From Candidatus Omnitrophota bacterium (lineage in GTDB: Bacteria; Omnitrophota; Gorgyraeia; JABMQH01): a stretch of DNA of 27,558 nucleotides. Under the pieces are notes generated by a model. That model searched no databases. It worked only from the letters and a program-made list of their open reading frames with translations, and was not told the DNA's origin. The stretch spans positions 1-27,558 of the forward strand of contig JAPLLL010000107.1 in NCBI GenBank assembly GCA_026387595.1. The letters run 5' to 3'. Positions 7,117 to 14,543 of the stretch are shown here, piece after piece (position 1 is the first letter of the stretch; every line of letters starts with the position of its first letter). The position numbers and the translations under genes are program-made.

Positions 7117-7695
7117 TTAAAAGTTCTCTGCCAGGACTTCATAAAATGCCTGCGGATGTTTGCAGGCAGGGCACTCTTTGGGCGCCTCGGCCCCCTCGAC
7201 AACATAGCCGCAGTTTATGCAATGCCATTTCACGGCCGTTTTTTTCTTAAATACCTCTTTATCCGAGATATTATTGATCAGCCTGCGGTATCTTGACTCG
7301 TGGAACCTTTCGACTTTCGCTATCTCTTCAAACGACCGCGCTACTTCAGGGAACCCTTCGTCCTTGGCGGTCTTGCCGAAATCCAAATACAGCGTTGTCC
7401 ATTCCATGTTTTCTCCGGCTGCCGCCGCCTCAAGGTTGGATCTCGTGTCTTTTATCGCGCCTGCCGGATACGAGGCGGTGATCTGGGTTTCTCCGCCTTC
7501 AAGATGTTTGAAAAATACCTTGGCGTGCTCTTTTTCGTTTTCCGCTGTTTCGATAAATATGTTCGCGATCTGTTCAAGCCCTTCTTTCCTTGCGGCTGAG
7601 GCAAAATAGGTATACCTGTTCCTCGCCTGAGATTCCCCGGCAAATGACGCTAATAAATTTTTTTCCGTCCTTGTCCCTTTAATGGATTTGCTCAT
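7117..7695 (-). CDS. rbr: rubrerythrin
   Basis: A 192-residue two-domain protein. The N-terminal ferritin-like four-helix domain has diiron ligands E21, E54-x2-H57, E95/E98 and E129-x2-H132. The C-terminal rubredoxin domain has Cys159/162 and Cys175/178 around an Fe(Cys)4 site. Rubrerythrins reduce hydrogen peroxide to water with electrons from rubredoxin or NADH-linked reductases and protect anaerobes from oxidative stress. The ATG at 7695 is preceded by GGAGG about 11 bases upstream; an in-frame ATG at 7719 would overlap the preceding stop and lacks a site. Its place downstream of rex in a close-packed run suggests co-expression with redox control genes. Confidence 0.95.
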   Translation of the reverse strand: MSKSIKGTRTEKNLLASFAGESQARNRYTYFASAARKEGLEQIANIFIETAENEKEHAKVFFKHLEGGETQITASYPAGAIKDTRSNLEAAAAGENMEWTTLYLDFGKTAKDEGFPEVARSFEEIAKVERFHESRYRRLINNISDKEVFKKKTAVKWHCINCGYVVEGAEAPKECPACKHPQAFYEVLAENF

Positions 7696-7715
7696 TTTTG
7701 TAATTCCTCCTGGCT

Positions 7716-8567
7716 TCAAGCCTCTGCTTGCGTACGGGGTATCGGGTTCAAATTAAATCTTTCCAAATCGGTCTTTAAGATCGAAAAGGCTTCTTCCACT
7801 TCGTCAACCACCCTGAAAAGCTTAAGGTCTTCTTTCGCTATAGTACCCCATTCGACCATTTTATCAAAATTTATTATCGTGTTCCAGTAATCTGAACCGA
7901 ACAGGATAACACTCATTCGTTTCCTGGATTTTCCGGTCTGCATAAGTGTCAGAAGCTCAAAAAGCTCATCCATCGTCCCGAAACCCCCCGGGAAAACAAC
8001 AAGCGCCTTGGCCAGATAAAAAAACCAGAATTTACGTATAAAAAAGTAATGGAACTCAAAGGATAGCTCCTGGTCCTGAAACGGGTTTGGATATTGCTCA
8101 AGCGGCAGGCTGATGTTAAGGCCTATGGACCTGCCGCCGGCTTTTTTTGCCCCGTAATTCGCAGCCGCCATTATGCCGGGCCCGCCTCCGGAGCAGACCA
8201 TAAAATTTTTACCGCGTTTCCTCAGCGTTTTAAAATACTCGGTGAGTTTTTCAGAGAGCTGCGCGGCGCAGTTATAATACTGCGACATCATCACGTCACG
8301 CTCGGCCTGTTCATGTTCCCGTTTAAGCGCGACTGAAGGAGTTGCGGTACTCTTTATTTTTGCCTCGATCTTTTTAAGGCGGGCATTGGTCAGGACCGCG
8401 GGCAGGATCTTGGCTGATCCGAAAAAAACAACCGTATCTTTTATACCGTATTTCCTGAAACGTGTTTCCGGCTCTATCATCTCGGATAATATTCTTATGA
8501 TGCGCGCCGGTGGGCTGTTCAAAAAATTCGTATTGTTATACGCCTTGACGAATTTTGTAGAGCTCAT
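7716..8567 (-). CDS. LOG-family (TIGR00730/'lysine decarboxylase'-like) nucleotide-binding protein
   Basis: A 283-residue Rossmann-type protein. Family signatures are GGGPGIM (127-133) and PGGFGTMDE (193-201), with the conserved R178/K179 between them. Members characterised as LOG proteins hydrolyse nucleoside 5'-monophosphates such as cytokinin ribotides at the ribose-base bond; many bacterial members have no proven substrate. This one has a long N-terminal part (about 120 residues before the GGGPG motif) that includes a charged helical insertion at 60-95, so it belongs to the larger subclass. The ATG at 8567 is supported by GGAGGGA just upstream. It follows rex after 86 bases. Within that gap AAATCG/CGATTT arms before a short T-run could form a weak hairpin. 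Confidence 0.88.
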   Translation of the reverse strand: MSSTKFVKAYNNTNFLNSPPARIIRILSEMIEPETRFRKYGIKDTVVFFGSAKILPAVLTNARLKKIEAKIKSTATPSVALKREHEQAERDVMMSQYYNCAAQLSEKLTEYFKTLRKRGKNFMVCSGGGPGIMAAANYGAKKAGGRSIGLNISLPLEQYPNPFQDQELSFEFHYFFIRKFWFFYLAKALVVFPGGFGTMDELFELLTLMQTGKSRKRMSVILFGSDYWNTIINFDKMVEWGTIAKEDLKLFRVVDEVEEAFSILKTDLERFNLNPIPRTQAEA

Positions 8568-8653
8568 TGTCCCTCCGATTTTTCTAAATTTTTCTCTGGT
8601 AAAAATCGCCCCGAGTTTTCCCGATTTCACATAATATGAAACGAGGGGTCCGT

Positions 8654-9283
8654 TTATTTAGGCCGGTTCAGAAAATGCGCCAGTTTTTCAAGTTCGATAG
8701 AGAGGTCGATGTTTATGATCTCGGTTGATGCGCCGCCGGCGGGCCTGATGGGCGCAAAATTAAGTATGGCCCGCACCCCGTTTTTTAACAGCGTGTCTAT
8801 GACCTTCTGTGCCTCCTCGGCCGGTACGGCTATTATTGCCATTTGTATTTTTTTATTTTTTACAACACGGCTTAGTTCTTTTATGTGCCGTATAGGAACG
8901 TTCCTTAGCTTTTTCCCTATTTTATTCCTGTCGTTATCAAATGCGGCCGCTATGTTAAAACCCTGTTCCTTAAAACCCTTGTATGATAAAAGCGCGGCGC
9001 CCAGGTTGCCTGCGCCTACAAGGGCGACATCCCATATCCTGTTTATGCCAAGTATCTCCAGGATGCGCTTTTTTAATTCCTCAACAACGTAGCCTTTGCC
9101 CGGAGTGCCGAATTGCCCGAAATACGCGATGTCCCGGCGTATCTGCGCCGCGGTGCGGCCGGTGAGCTCCGACAATTTATCCGATGATATGACCCCTGAA
9201 TCTTTGTATGCGACGAGCGCGCGGCAATAAACAGAAAGCCGGGGGATTACCGAACGGGATATCTTAGGTCTCAATGACTCCAC
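8654..9283 (-). CDS. rex: redox-sensing transcriptional repressor Rex
   Basis: A 209-residue Rex protein. The N-terminal winged-helix region includes the family hallmarks SVYCRALV, LSELTGRTAAQIRRDIAYFGQFG (34-59) and PGKGYVV. It is followed by a Rossmann domain with VALVGAGNLGAALL (87-99, glycine loop 90-95) that binds NADH/NAD+, and a C-terminal helix for domain swapping. Rex represses fermentation, hydrogenase and electron-transport genes until NADH rises. The predicted start is the GTG at 9283, 6 bases after nadE, with AAAAGGG about 12 bases upstream. A perfect Rex site lies in this window at 3641-3658, in front of the HydB-like operon; none was found upstream of rex or nadE, so autoregulation is not supported here. 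Confidence 0.96.
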   Translation of the reverse strand: MESLRPKISRSVIPRLSVYCRALVAYKDSGVISSDKLSELTGRTAAQIRRDIAYFGQFGTPGKGYVVEELKKRILEILGINRIWDVALVGAGNLGAALLSYKGFKEQGFNIAAAFDNDRNKIGKKLRNVPIRHIKELSRVVKNKKIQMAIIAVPAEEAQKVIDTLLKNGVRAILNFAPIRPAGGASTEIINIDLSIELEKLAHFLNRPK

Positions 9284-9289
9284 TGAATA

Positions 9290-10900
9290 TCAACCCTTTT
9301 CAATAAACCTATGTGTAATGGGCATGCGCCTGTCTTTGCCGAATGCCTTGGGCGTGATCTTAATACCCGGCGGGGCCTGACGGCGCTTATATTCACTCTT
9401 GTCTACCATGCTTATGACCCGGAGCGCTGTTTCTTTTTTTACGCCTTTTCTTATCATATCCTGCAGGCTCCTGTCTTTTTCAACGTAGGCCTCTATGATA
9501 GGGTCCAGCGCATTGTAAGGCGGCAGCGTGTCGGTGTCTTTCTGGTTCGGCCTCAGTTCCGCCGTGGGCGGCCGTTTTATTATGCGTTCGGGGATTACCT
9601 GTCTTTTTTTATTTACCACGGATTTGGCCAGCTTATAGACAAGCGTCTTGGGCACGTCTTTCAACACGGAAAATCCGCCCGCCATGTCCCCGTACAGCGT
9701 GCAATATCCGCAGGATATCTCGCTCTTGTTGCCTGTAGTAAGGACAAGATATCCGAATTTATTTGAAAGCGCCATCAGCATGTTGCCGCGTATGCGGGCC
9801 TGAAGGTTTTCTTCGGTTGAGTCCCGCAGGCGCCCCTTAAAAACACCCTCCAAGTCCTGCAGGTACATCCGGAATACATTATCTATCGGTATTGTAAACA
9901 GTTTTATCCCGAGCCCGTTCGCGAGTTCGGCGGAATCGATCCTGCTCATCTGAGATGTGTAAACAGACGGCATAAAAACGCCTACGGTGTTTTCTTCACC
10001 GAGCGCTTCTTTGGCTATCGCAGCGGTAAGCGCCGAATCAACGCCGCCGCTTAACCCTATGACCACCCTTTTAAACCCGTTTTTTTGAACATAGTCCTTT
10101 AGCCCGAGAACCAGCGCCCGGTATATTTCTTCCAGTTCTGCGAGGGGGGGCAGCGGTTTTGTCTTTGCGCCTGTATCGATCATAAACAGGTCCTCTTCAA
10201 ATGCCTTTGCCCGGGCAATAATGCTGCCGCTTTTGTCCGCAGCGAAACTCTGGCCGTCAAACACAAGCTCGTCCTGGCCGCCCACCATGTTAACGTAAAC
10301 AACAAATACCTTATCGCGGCGTGCTTGTTTTTTTACAACGTCTTGGCGTTCTTTTATTTTTCCTGAGTGATACGGCGAAGCGTTTATGGCAAAGACGACC
10401 TCAGCGCCCTTCCTCGCCCGGGCCTTGAGCAGCCCATCCGGGGCCCAGATATCCTCGCATATGGCGATGCCGCAGGTGATGCCGTCCTGTTTAAACATAA
10501 GCGGCTCGGCGCCTTCTTTAAAATAGCGCTTCTCGTCAAATACGCCGTAATTCGGCAGTCGCATTTTACGGTATATACCTTTTATCTTCCTTTCGTTGAT
10601 CAGGGCAGCGGCGTTATACAGCCCGCCTTTTGCGCGATCAGCAAATCCCACGATCGCGGTAATGCCGGTAATGGATCTTGCAACTTGATGTATATTTTTG
10701 ATATTTTCGTCTATAAAAGACGGCTTGAGCAAAAGGTCTTCAGGCGGGTAGCCGCACAGAGCAAGTTCCGGGAATACAACTATCCCGGCGCCGAGGCGTT
10801 TTGCGCGGCGGGCGTAGTCTACGATCTTTCGGGCGTTTCCCTCAATATCACCTACTGTCGGATTTATCTGGGCTATCGCAATACGCATTGCCTTTGCCAT
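9290..10900 (-). CDS. nadE: glutamine-dependent NAD+ synthetase (nitrilase-NadE fusion)
   Basis: A 536-residue two-domain enzyme. The N-terminal nitrilase-like glutaminase domain has the catalytic triad Glu45 (FPELALCGYPPEDLL), Lys112 (YRKMRLPNYGVFDE) and Cys148 (GIAICEDIW). The C-terminal ATP pyrophosphatase domain has the P-loop SGGVDS (284-289). It converts deamido-NAD to NAD+ using ATP and glutamine-derived ammonia in the cytoplasm. Two starts are possible: the ATG at 10900, which would be almost exactly at the predicted transcription start (leaderless), or the ATG at 10888, preceded by AAAGG. The 21 codons before 10900 have no homology character. It heads a seven-gene run with rex 6 bases downstream, linking NAD supply with NADH sensing. 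Confidence 0.95.
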   Translation of the reverse strand: MAKAMRIAIAQINPTVGDIEGNARKIVDYARRAKRLGAGIVVFPELALCGYPPEDLLLKPSFIDENIKNIHQVARSITGITAIVGFADRAKGGLYNAAALINERKIKGIYRKMRLPNYGVFDEKRYFKEGAEPLMFKQDGITCGIAICEDIWAPDGLLKARARKGAEVVFAINASPYHSGKIKERQDVVKKQARRDKVFVVYVNMVGGQDELVFDGQSFAADKSGSIIARAKAFEEDLFMIDTGAKTKPLPPLAELEEIYRALVLGLKDYVQKNGFKRVVIGLSGGVDSALTAAIAKEALGEENTVGVFMPSVYTSQMSRIDSAELANGLGIKLFTIPIDNVFRMYLQDLEGVFKGRLRDSTEENLQARIRGNMLMALSNKFGYLVLTTGNKSEISCGYCTLYGDMAGGFSVLKDVPKTLVYKLAKSVVNKKRQVIPERIIKRPPTAELRPNQKDTDTLPPYNALDPIIEAYVEKDRSLQDMIRKGVKKETALRVISMVDKSEYKRRQAPPGIKITPKAFGKDRRMPITHRFIEKG

Positions 10901-10907
10901 GTTATTT

Positions 10908-10936
10908 AGTATACCACGGGCCAGGGCATAGCTCAA
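10908..10936 (-). promoter_or_regulatory. promoter of nadE-rex run (extended -10)
   Basis: On the minus strand, TTGAGC (10931-10936) and TATACT (10908-10913) are 17 bases apart, with TGG directly before the -10 box (extended -10). The -10 ends only 7 bases before the ATG at 10900, so the mRNA may have little or no leader. Confidence 0.65.
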
Positions 10937-11011
10937 GAGTTGTTCGGGTTTGATAAACAACAAGCGCGTCCTTGCGGAGTGTTAGGTAGGGATGCAAAAA
11001 GATGCTATCAA

Positions 11012-12124
11012 TTATTTTCTATTGCGTATATAATTCCAGATCCTTGTTATCTCGTTCTGCGCCCATCTGTTTAAAGAAGTGATCGCATTCTTCAAGTCAA
11101 GTAAACCGCGTTCCAGCGTTGCTGTCTTGGTGGTTAATGTATTTATTTTCTTATCCTGTGCCGCCTGGTCGCGAGTCACCTGAGCCTTAAAGTTATTAAA
11201 ACTTTTTTCGAGGGAGGCCAGTCTTGATTCTAAGCTTTTGACCTGGTCAAAGTGGTTTATCGTAACGGGAATCTGGTATATCGTAGGAGGAGGATTGCCT
11301 TTCTTTGACAGCGGAACGCTGACATTAAGCACATCCGTATCTTCGGAAAGACCGACAAGTATCGTAGACGTATAGGTGGTATCATACACCTGCAATAGAT
11401 AGATTTCTTCCTCGCTATTGGTTCTGTTGCGCAGTATCATCGCCTCAACGTGAAGGTTATCGTCAATATAAGATCGTATCCTCCGCTGAAATTCCGTGCC
11501 TAAATTTTCCAGGATACCAAGCGCAAGCGTCCCATCCGAAGTAAGCGTCTCGAGCAAGATCAGCGTGCCTGTCCCGTTTACCGGATCATTAACCTGCTCG
11601 GTTTTTAATGTTCCGCTAACAACTTTTGTTTCCACTCCTGTGAGAGGAAATATTTCATACACGTTAAAGACATCTCCCCAGAATGAGGATTTCATTCTCG
11701 CGTAAACGATTACCTGCGGGCCTATTAATTCAGCCGGTATCGCATTGGAGCCGTATTGGGCCAAGTTCAGCTGAAGAAGATACTTCCCTTCCTTGTCATA
11801 GTCTTCCTTAAGAAAATATGTTATGTCTGGCGCGGTGCCGGTTTCAATTATCGTCCCCTGGCGATATTCCGGGTCATCCGGCCCTAAAATTATCATTCCG
11901 CCCAGTTCCATGGTTATTGGTTTTAAAATAGGCACGGGGCCTTTTGAGGTGTTGACTGTTATTAACCCGTTGCCTATTGGATAATTTTCGGTAACACATA
12001 TAGTCGCATGGTCACCGGCCTTTCCCTCTATTGATTCCGGAGAAACGCTTGCTGCGGCAATCCAGCAATGTAAGACAAAACCAAGAGTTACGGCTAAAGT
12101 AGCAACAAAAATACGCTTTTTCAT
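11012..12124 (-). CDS. secreted protein with C-terminal coiled coil, unknown function
   Basis: No family recognised. The 370-residue product has a signal peptide (MKKRIFVATLAVTLGFVLHC, likely cleavage near AAA/S at about 26). A beta-rich middle follows, from about 30 to 275, with many short strands and turns (GNGLITVNTSKGPV, VVSGTLKTEQVNDPVNG). From about 290 to 360 there is a heptad-like coiled coil (SLESRLASLEKSFNNFKAQV, then a threonine-rich stretch), ending in a basic tail. This resembles surface or periplasmic proteins that trimerise or dimerise through a terminal coiled coil. The ATG at 12124 follows AAGGAGG 13 bases upstream and directly precedes the signal peptide. It is a single-gene unit, driven by a consensus promoter at 12189-12216, 111 bases from nadE and divergent from the spermidine-synthase-like gene. 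Confidence 0.75.
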   Translation of the reverse strand: MKKRIFVATLAVTLGFVLHCWIAAASVSPESIEGKAGDHATICVTENYPIGNGLITVNTSKGPVPILKPITMELGGMIILGPDDPEYRQGTIIETGTAPDITYFLKEDYDKEGKYLLQLNLAQYGSNAIPAELIGPQVIVYARMKSSFWGDVFNVYEIFPLTGVETKVVSGTLKTEQVNDPVNGTGTLILLETLTSDGTLALGILENLGTEFQRRIRSYIDDNLHVEAMILRNRTNSEEEIYLLQVYDTTYTSTILVGLSEDTDVLNVSVPLSKKGNPPPTIYQIPVTINHFDQVKSLESRLASLEKSFNNFKAQVTRDQAAQDKKINTLTTKTATLERGLLDLKNAITSLNRWAQNEITRIWNYIRNRK

Positions 12125-12188
12125 AATTTCTTTAATCCTCCTTTTTCTTTCAGGCAAACAAAGTTTTAACAATTAATTTATAGTTGTT

Positions 12189-12216
12189 AGTATACCATAT
12201 GGCGAAAATTTGTCAA
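12189..12216 (-). promoter_or_regulatory. strong promoter of the secreted coiled-coil gene
   Basis: TTGACA (12211-12216) and TATACT (12189-12194) on the minus strand have a 16-base spacer ending in TGG, an extended -10. The predicted start near 12182 gives a leader of about 58 bases with a GGAGG site. The -35 and -10 are among the closest to consensus in the window, suggesting high expression. Confidence 0.75.
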
Positions 12217-12316
12217 TACTTTTTATCTAACTTTTTTCATATCTAACACCTTTTTATCAGTTCCGGTGTATTCCATTTTTTTATATTGCAACATTGCGAC
12301 ACGAAAAACAATTCTG

Positions 12317-12325
12317 TGGTATAAT
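12317..12325 (+). promoter_or_regulatory. extended -10 promoter of the spermidine-synthase-like gene
   Basis: TGGTATAAT at 12317-12325 is a perfect extended -10. There is only a weak -35 candidate (TTGCGA at 12294-12299, 20-base spacing). The -10 ends 6 bases before the ATG at 12332, placing the likely transcription start on or beside the start codon. Confidence 0.6.
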
Positions 12326-12331
12326 TGTAGA

Positions 12332-12988
12332 ATGAAAAACAGGATGCTTTTTGCGTTGTTCCTGATGGGTTTCACGTCCCTTATCGCGCTTGTCCTTATG
12401 ATAAGGGGTTTTTTTGCCGCATTTTACGGAAATGAACTAACCATAGGCCTGATCCTGGCCTGCTGGATGTTGGCCGCAGCCGGCGGCCGCCGGCTCGGGA
12501 TAAAATTGAATAAAAAAATAACCCACCCTCTTCTCTTTTATGCCTTCCTTCAGTTGCTGATAGCAATGTACCTGCCTGTAAGTATATTCCTTATACGCGA
12601 AGTAAGGAATATCGTGCCGCTTGCACCCGGCGGCGACATCGGTCTTTTGCTGGTATTATTAAGTTCGCTCGCCATAATATGCCATATACGATATGTATCA
12701 AAAAAACGGCAGGCAGGCTGCGGAAAGGGTCTCTGTTACGGAAGCGCTGGGTTTTATAACAGCCGGCGCGGTGTTTACATACATCTTTATAAACAGCCTG
12801 TATTCTTTCCAGATCGGGCTGTTAATGGGCTTGATCAATCTAATGAGCGGCCTGTCTCTTATATACGAAGAATCCTCCTCTTCTTCCTCCAAGTGGGCCC
12901 TGACAGGCCTTGCCTCGGCCCTGTTGATAATAACGCTTGTCTTGCTTCTCCCCGGTATTACGTGGAGGCTCCAGGATGCTTCCCTTAA
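12332..12988 (+). CDS. N-terminal fragment of membrane-embedded spermidine-synthase-like protein (frameshifted)
   Basis: The first about 125 codons (12332-12706) encode a multi-helix membrane segment (MLFALFLMGFTSLIALVLMI..., FYGNELTIGLILACWMLAAA, LLFYAFLQLLIAMYLPVSI) typical of the N-terminal half of MFS-like proteins fused to spermidine synthase domains. After the seven-A run at 12700-12706, the frame encodes low-quality, non-hydrophobic sequence up to a stop at 12988. The expected continuation is found in another frame, starting about 12693. I therefore read this as the 5' part of one gene interrupted by one extra base. The ATG at 12332 lies at the predicted transcription start; ATG 12344 is an alternative. 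Confidence 0.65.
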   Translation: MKNRMLFALFLMGFTSLIALVLMIRGFFAAFYGNELTIGLILACWMLAAAGGRRLGIKLNKKITHPLLFYAFLQLLIAMYLPVSIFLIREVRNIVPLAPGGDIGLLLVLLSSLAIICHIRYVSKKRQAGCGKGLCYGSAGFYNSRRGVYIHLYKQPVFFPDRAVNGLDQSNERPVSYIRRILLFFLQVGPDRPCLGPVDNNACLASPRYYVEAPGCFP

Positions 12989-14543
12989 AGGGCAATGGAA
13001 AGAACAGGACCTCATCACTTATAAAAACTCCGCTTACGGAAAACTGGCAGTAACCAAAAAAAATGAACAGTTTACCTTTTACAGCAATAACGTTCCGATA
13101 ATAAATGCCCCGGCCGGTAACAGCCTATGGACGGAGGAATTCGTGCACTTCGGCCTGCTTAGCCATCCGGCCCCGAAAAAGGTCCTGTTTTTATGCGGCG
13201 GCGCGGGTGGGCCGATAGCCGAGGCGCTCAAGCATCCGCTTGACCGCATAGACTATGCGGAGCTTGACCCGGGATTAATAACGCTTTTAAAAAATTTTCC
13301 TGTCGAGATAACCCAGGGCGAACTAAATGACCGCCGCGTAAATATGTCTGATCTGGACGGGGTGCGGTTTGTAAAACAGGCCGTTGAAAAATACGACGTC
13401 GCGTTTATAAATCTCCCCGCCCCGTCCACGCTGCAATTAAACCGCTATTATACAAAAGAATTTTTTGAATCAGTGAGATCCGCGCTGGGCAGCGACGGCA
13501 GGCTGGTGCTCGGGGTGCCGGGCGCGCTGAACTATGTAAGCGATGAGTTAAAAGGCATCAACCTGTGCATAATAAAAACACTTAAGGATGTATTTAGTTC
13601 TGTTCATGTAATACCCGGCTACGGCAATATTTATATAGCATCGGTTTCCCCGCTGGAAATATCGCCCGCCTTATTCGTGCAGCGCCTTACGGAACGCGGT
13701 ATTACCGTAAAATCGCTGGATAATTCACGCATAGAAGACCGGCTTGGCCAAATCTGGCAGGATTGGTTCTATAAAAATATGAAAAAGGCCGGGCCGGTGA
13801 AGGAAAATACAAACCTGAACCCGTCCGGCGTATTTTACAGCACGGCTTACTGGAATTCGTTGCTCAGCCCGGCGCTACGCGGGCTTTTCAGGATCCTTGA
13901 TAAGCTGCACTTCAACTGGGCGCTGTTTTTTATTATTCCTTTCATGCTTGTATTGTTTATCCTTAGAAATACTTCCAGGACAATGGGCCTTGGTATCGCC
14001 ACTTCGTTTGCCACAACCGGTTTTGCGGGAATGGCGCTTAACCTGGTATTTATATTTTCATACCAGGTGTTTTCCGGATGCGTGTACCGGGATATCGCAC
14101 TTTTTATAGCCGCATTCATGGCAGGCCTCGCGCTGGGCGGCTGGGCAGTTGCCAGAAACCTTGCCCGTATAAAAGGCGGACTCGGGCTCTTGATCGGAAT
14201 GGAAATAACAATGGCCTTATTTTCGCTTGGTTCGGGATTTCTGCTGGTATATTTAAATTCGTTTAAGCAGTTTAATGCTTACATATTATTTTACATATTG
14301 CCTGCGCTTGCCGGGATACTGGTAGGCGGCGAATTCCCTATCGCAAACAAATTATGCCGCCACATCCGCGATGGCGATGCAGCGGGGCCCGGGGCCCTTT
14401 ATGGAATGGATCTTTTCGGCGCCTCTTGTGCGGCGCTGTTCATCCCTCTGATATTCATTCCTATATGCGGGATCTTCCAAACCTGCCTGATCGTGGCTAT
14501 CCTGAAAGGGGCGGGGCTTATTTTATATTCTGCAAGGCGTTAA
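12693..14543 (+). CDS. spermidine-synthase-like protein with flanking membrane domains (main part, downstream of frameshift)
   Basis: A 616-residue frame that continues the membrane protein begun at 12332. Order: two to three helices (about 20-85), a cytosolic Rossmann methyltransferase/aminopropyltransferase-like domain (about 110-345), then six to seven helices to the end. The SAM-type loop is LFLCGGAGGPIAEAL, followed by YAELDPGLITLL and the family-like QLNRYYTKEFFESVRSAL. Two catalytic features of true spermidine synthases look altered: GGGDGG is GGAGG, and the usual D..DP segment reads INLPAPST. So it may not make polyamines. Joined to the 5' fragment the protein would have about 737 residues, the usual size of these fusions. 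The stop TAA (14541-14543) overlaps the stop of the converging transaldolase gene within a shared TTAA. Confidence 0.75.
   Translation: MYQKNGRQAAERVSVTEALGFITAGAVFTYIFINSLYSFQIGLLMGLINLMSGLSLIYEESSSSSSKWALTGLASALLIITLVLLLPGITWRLQDASLKGQWKEQDLITYKNSAYGKLAVTKKNEQFTFYSNNVPIINAPAGNSLWTEEFVHFGLLSHPAPKKVLFLCGGAGGPIAEALKHPLDRIDYAELDPGLITLLKNFPVEITQGELNDRRVNMSDLDGVRFVKQAVEKYDVAFINLPAPSTLQLNRYYTKEFFESVRSALGSDGRLVLGVPGALNYVSDELKGINLCIIKTLKDVFSSVHVIPGYGNIYIASVSPLEISPALFVQRLTERGITVKSLDNSRIEDRLGQIWQDWFYKNMKKAGPVKENTNLNPSGVFYSTAYWNSLLSPALRGLFRILDKLHFNWALFFIIPFMLVLFILRNTSRTMGLGIATSFATTGFAGMALNLVFIFSYQVFSGCVYRDIALFIAAFMAGLALGGWAVARNLARIKGGLGLLIGMEITMALFSLGSGFLLVYLNSFKQFNAYILFYILPALAGILVGGEFPIANKLCRHIRDGDAAGPGALYGMDLFGASCAALFIPLIFIPICGIFQTCLIVAILKGAGLILYSARR

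Noticed and set aside
8595..8640. TTTCA...TGAAA near-palindrome between rex and the LOG gene as a second Rex operator
   Set aside because: Only the outer five bases match and the TTGTGAA/TTCACAA core is absent. Rex autoregulation is therefore not claimed.
12699..12707. Programmed -1 ribosomal frameshift on the A7 run
   Set aside because: The downstream frame needs a +1 (or -2) change; a -1 slip leads to the wrong frame.
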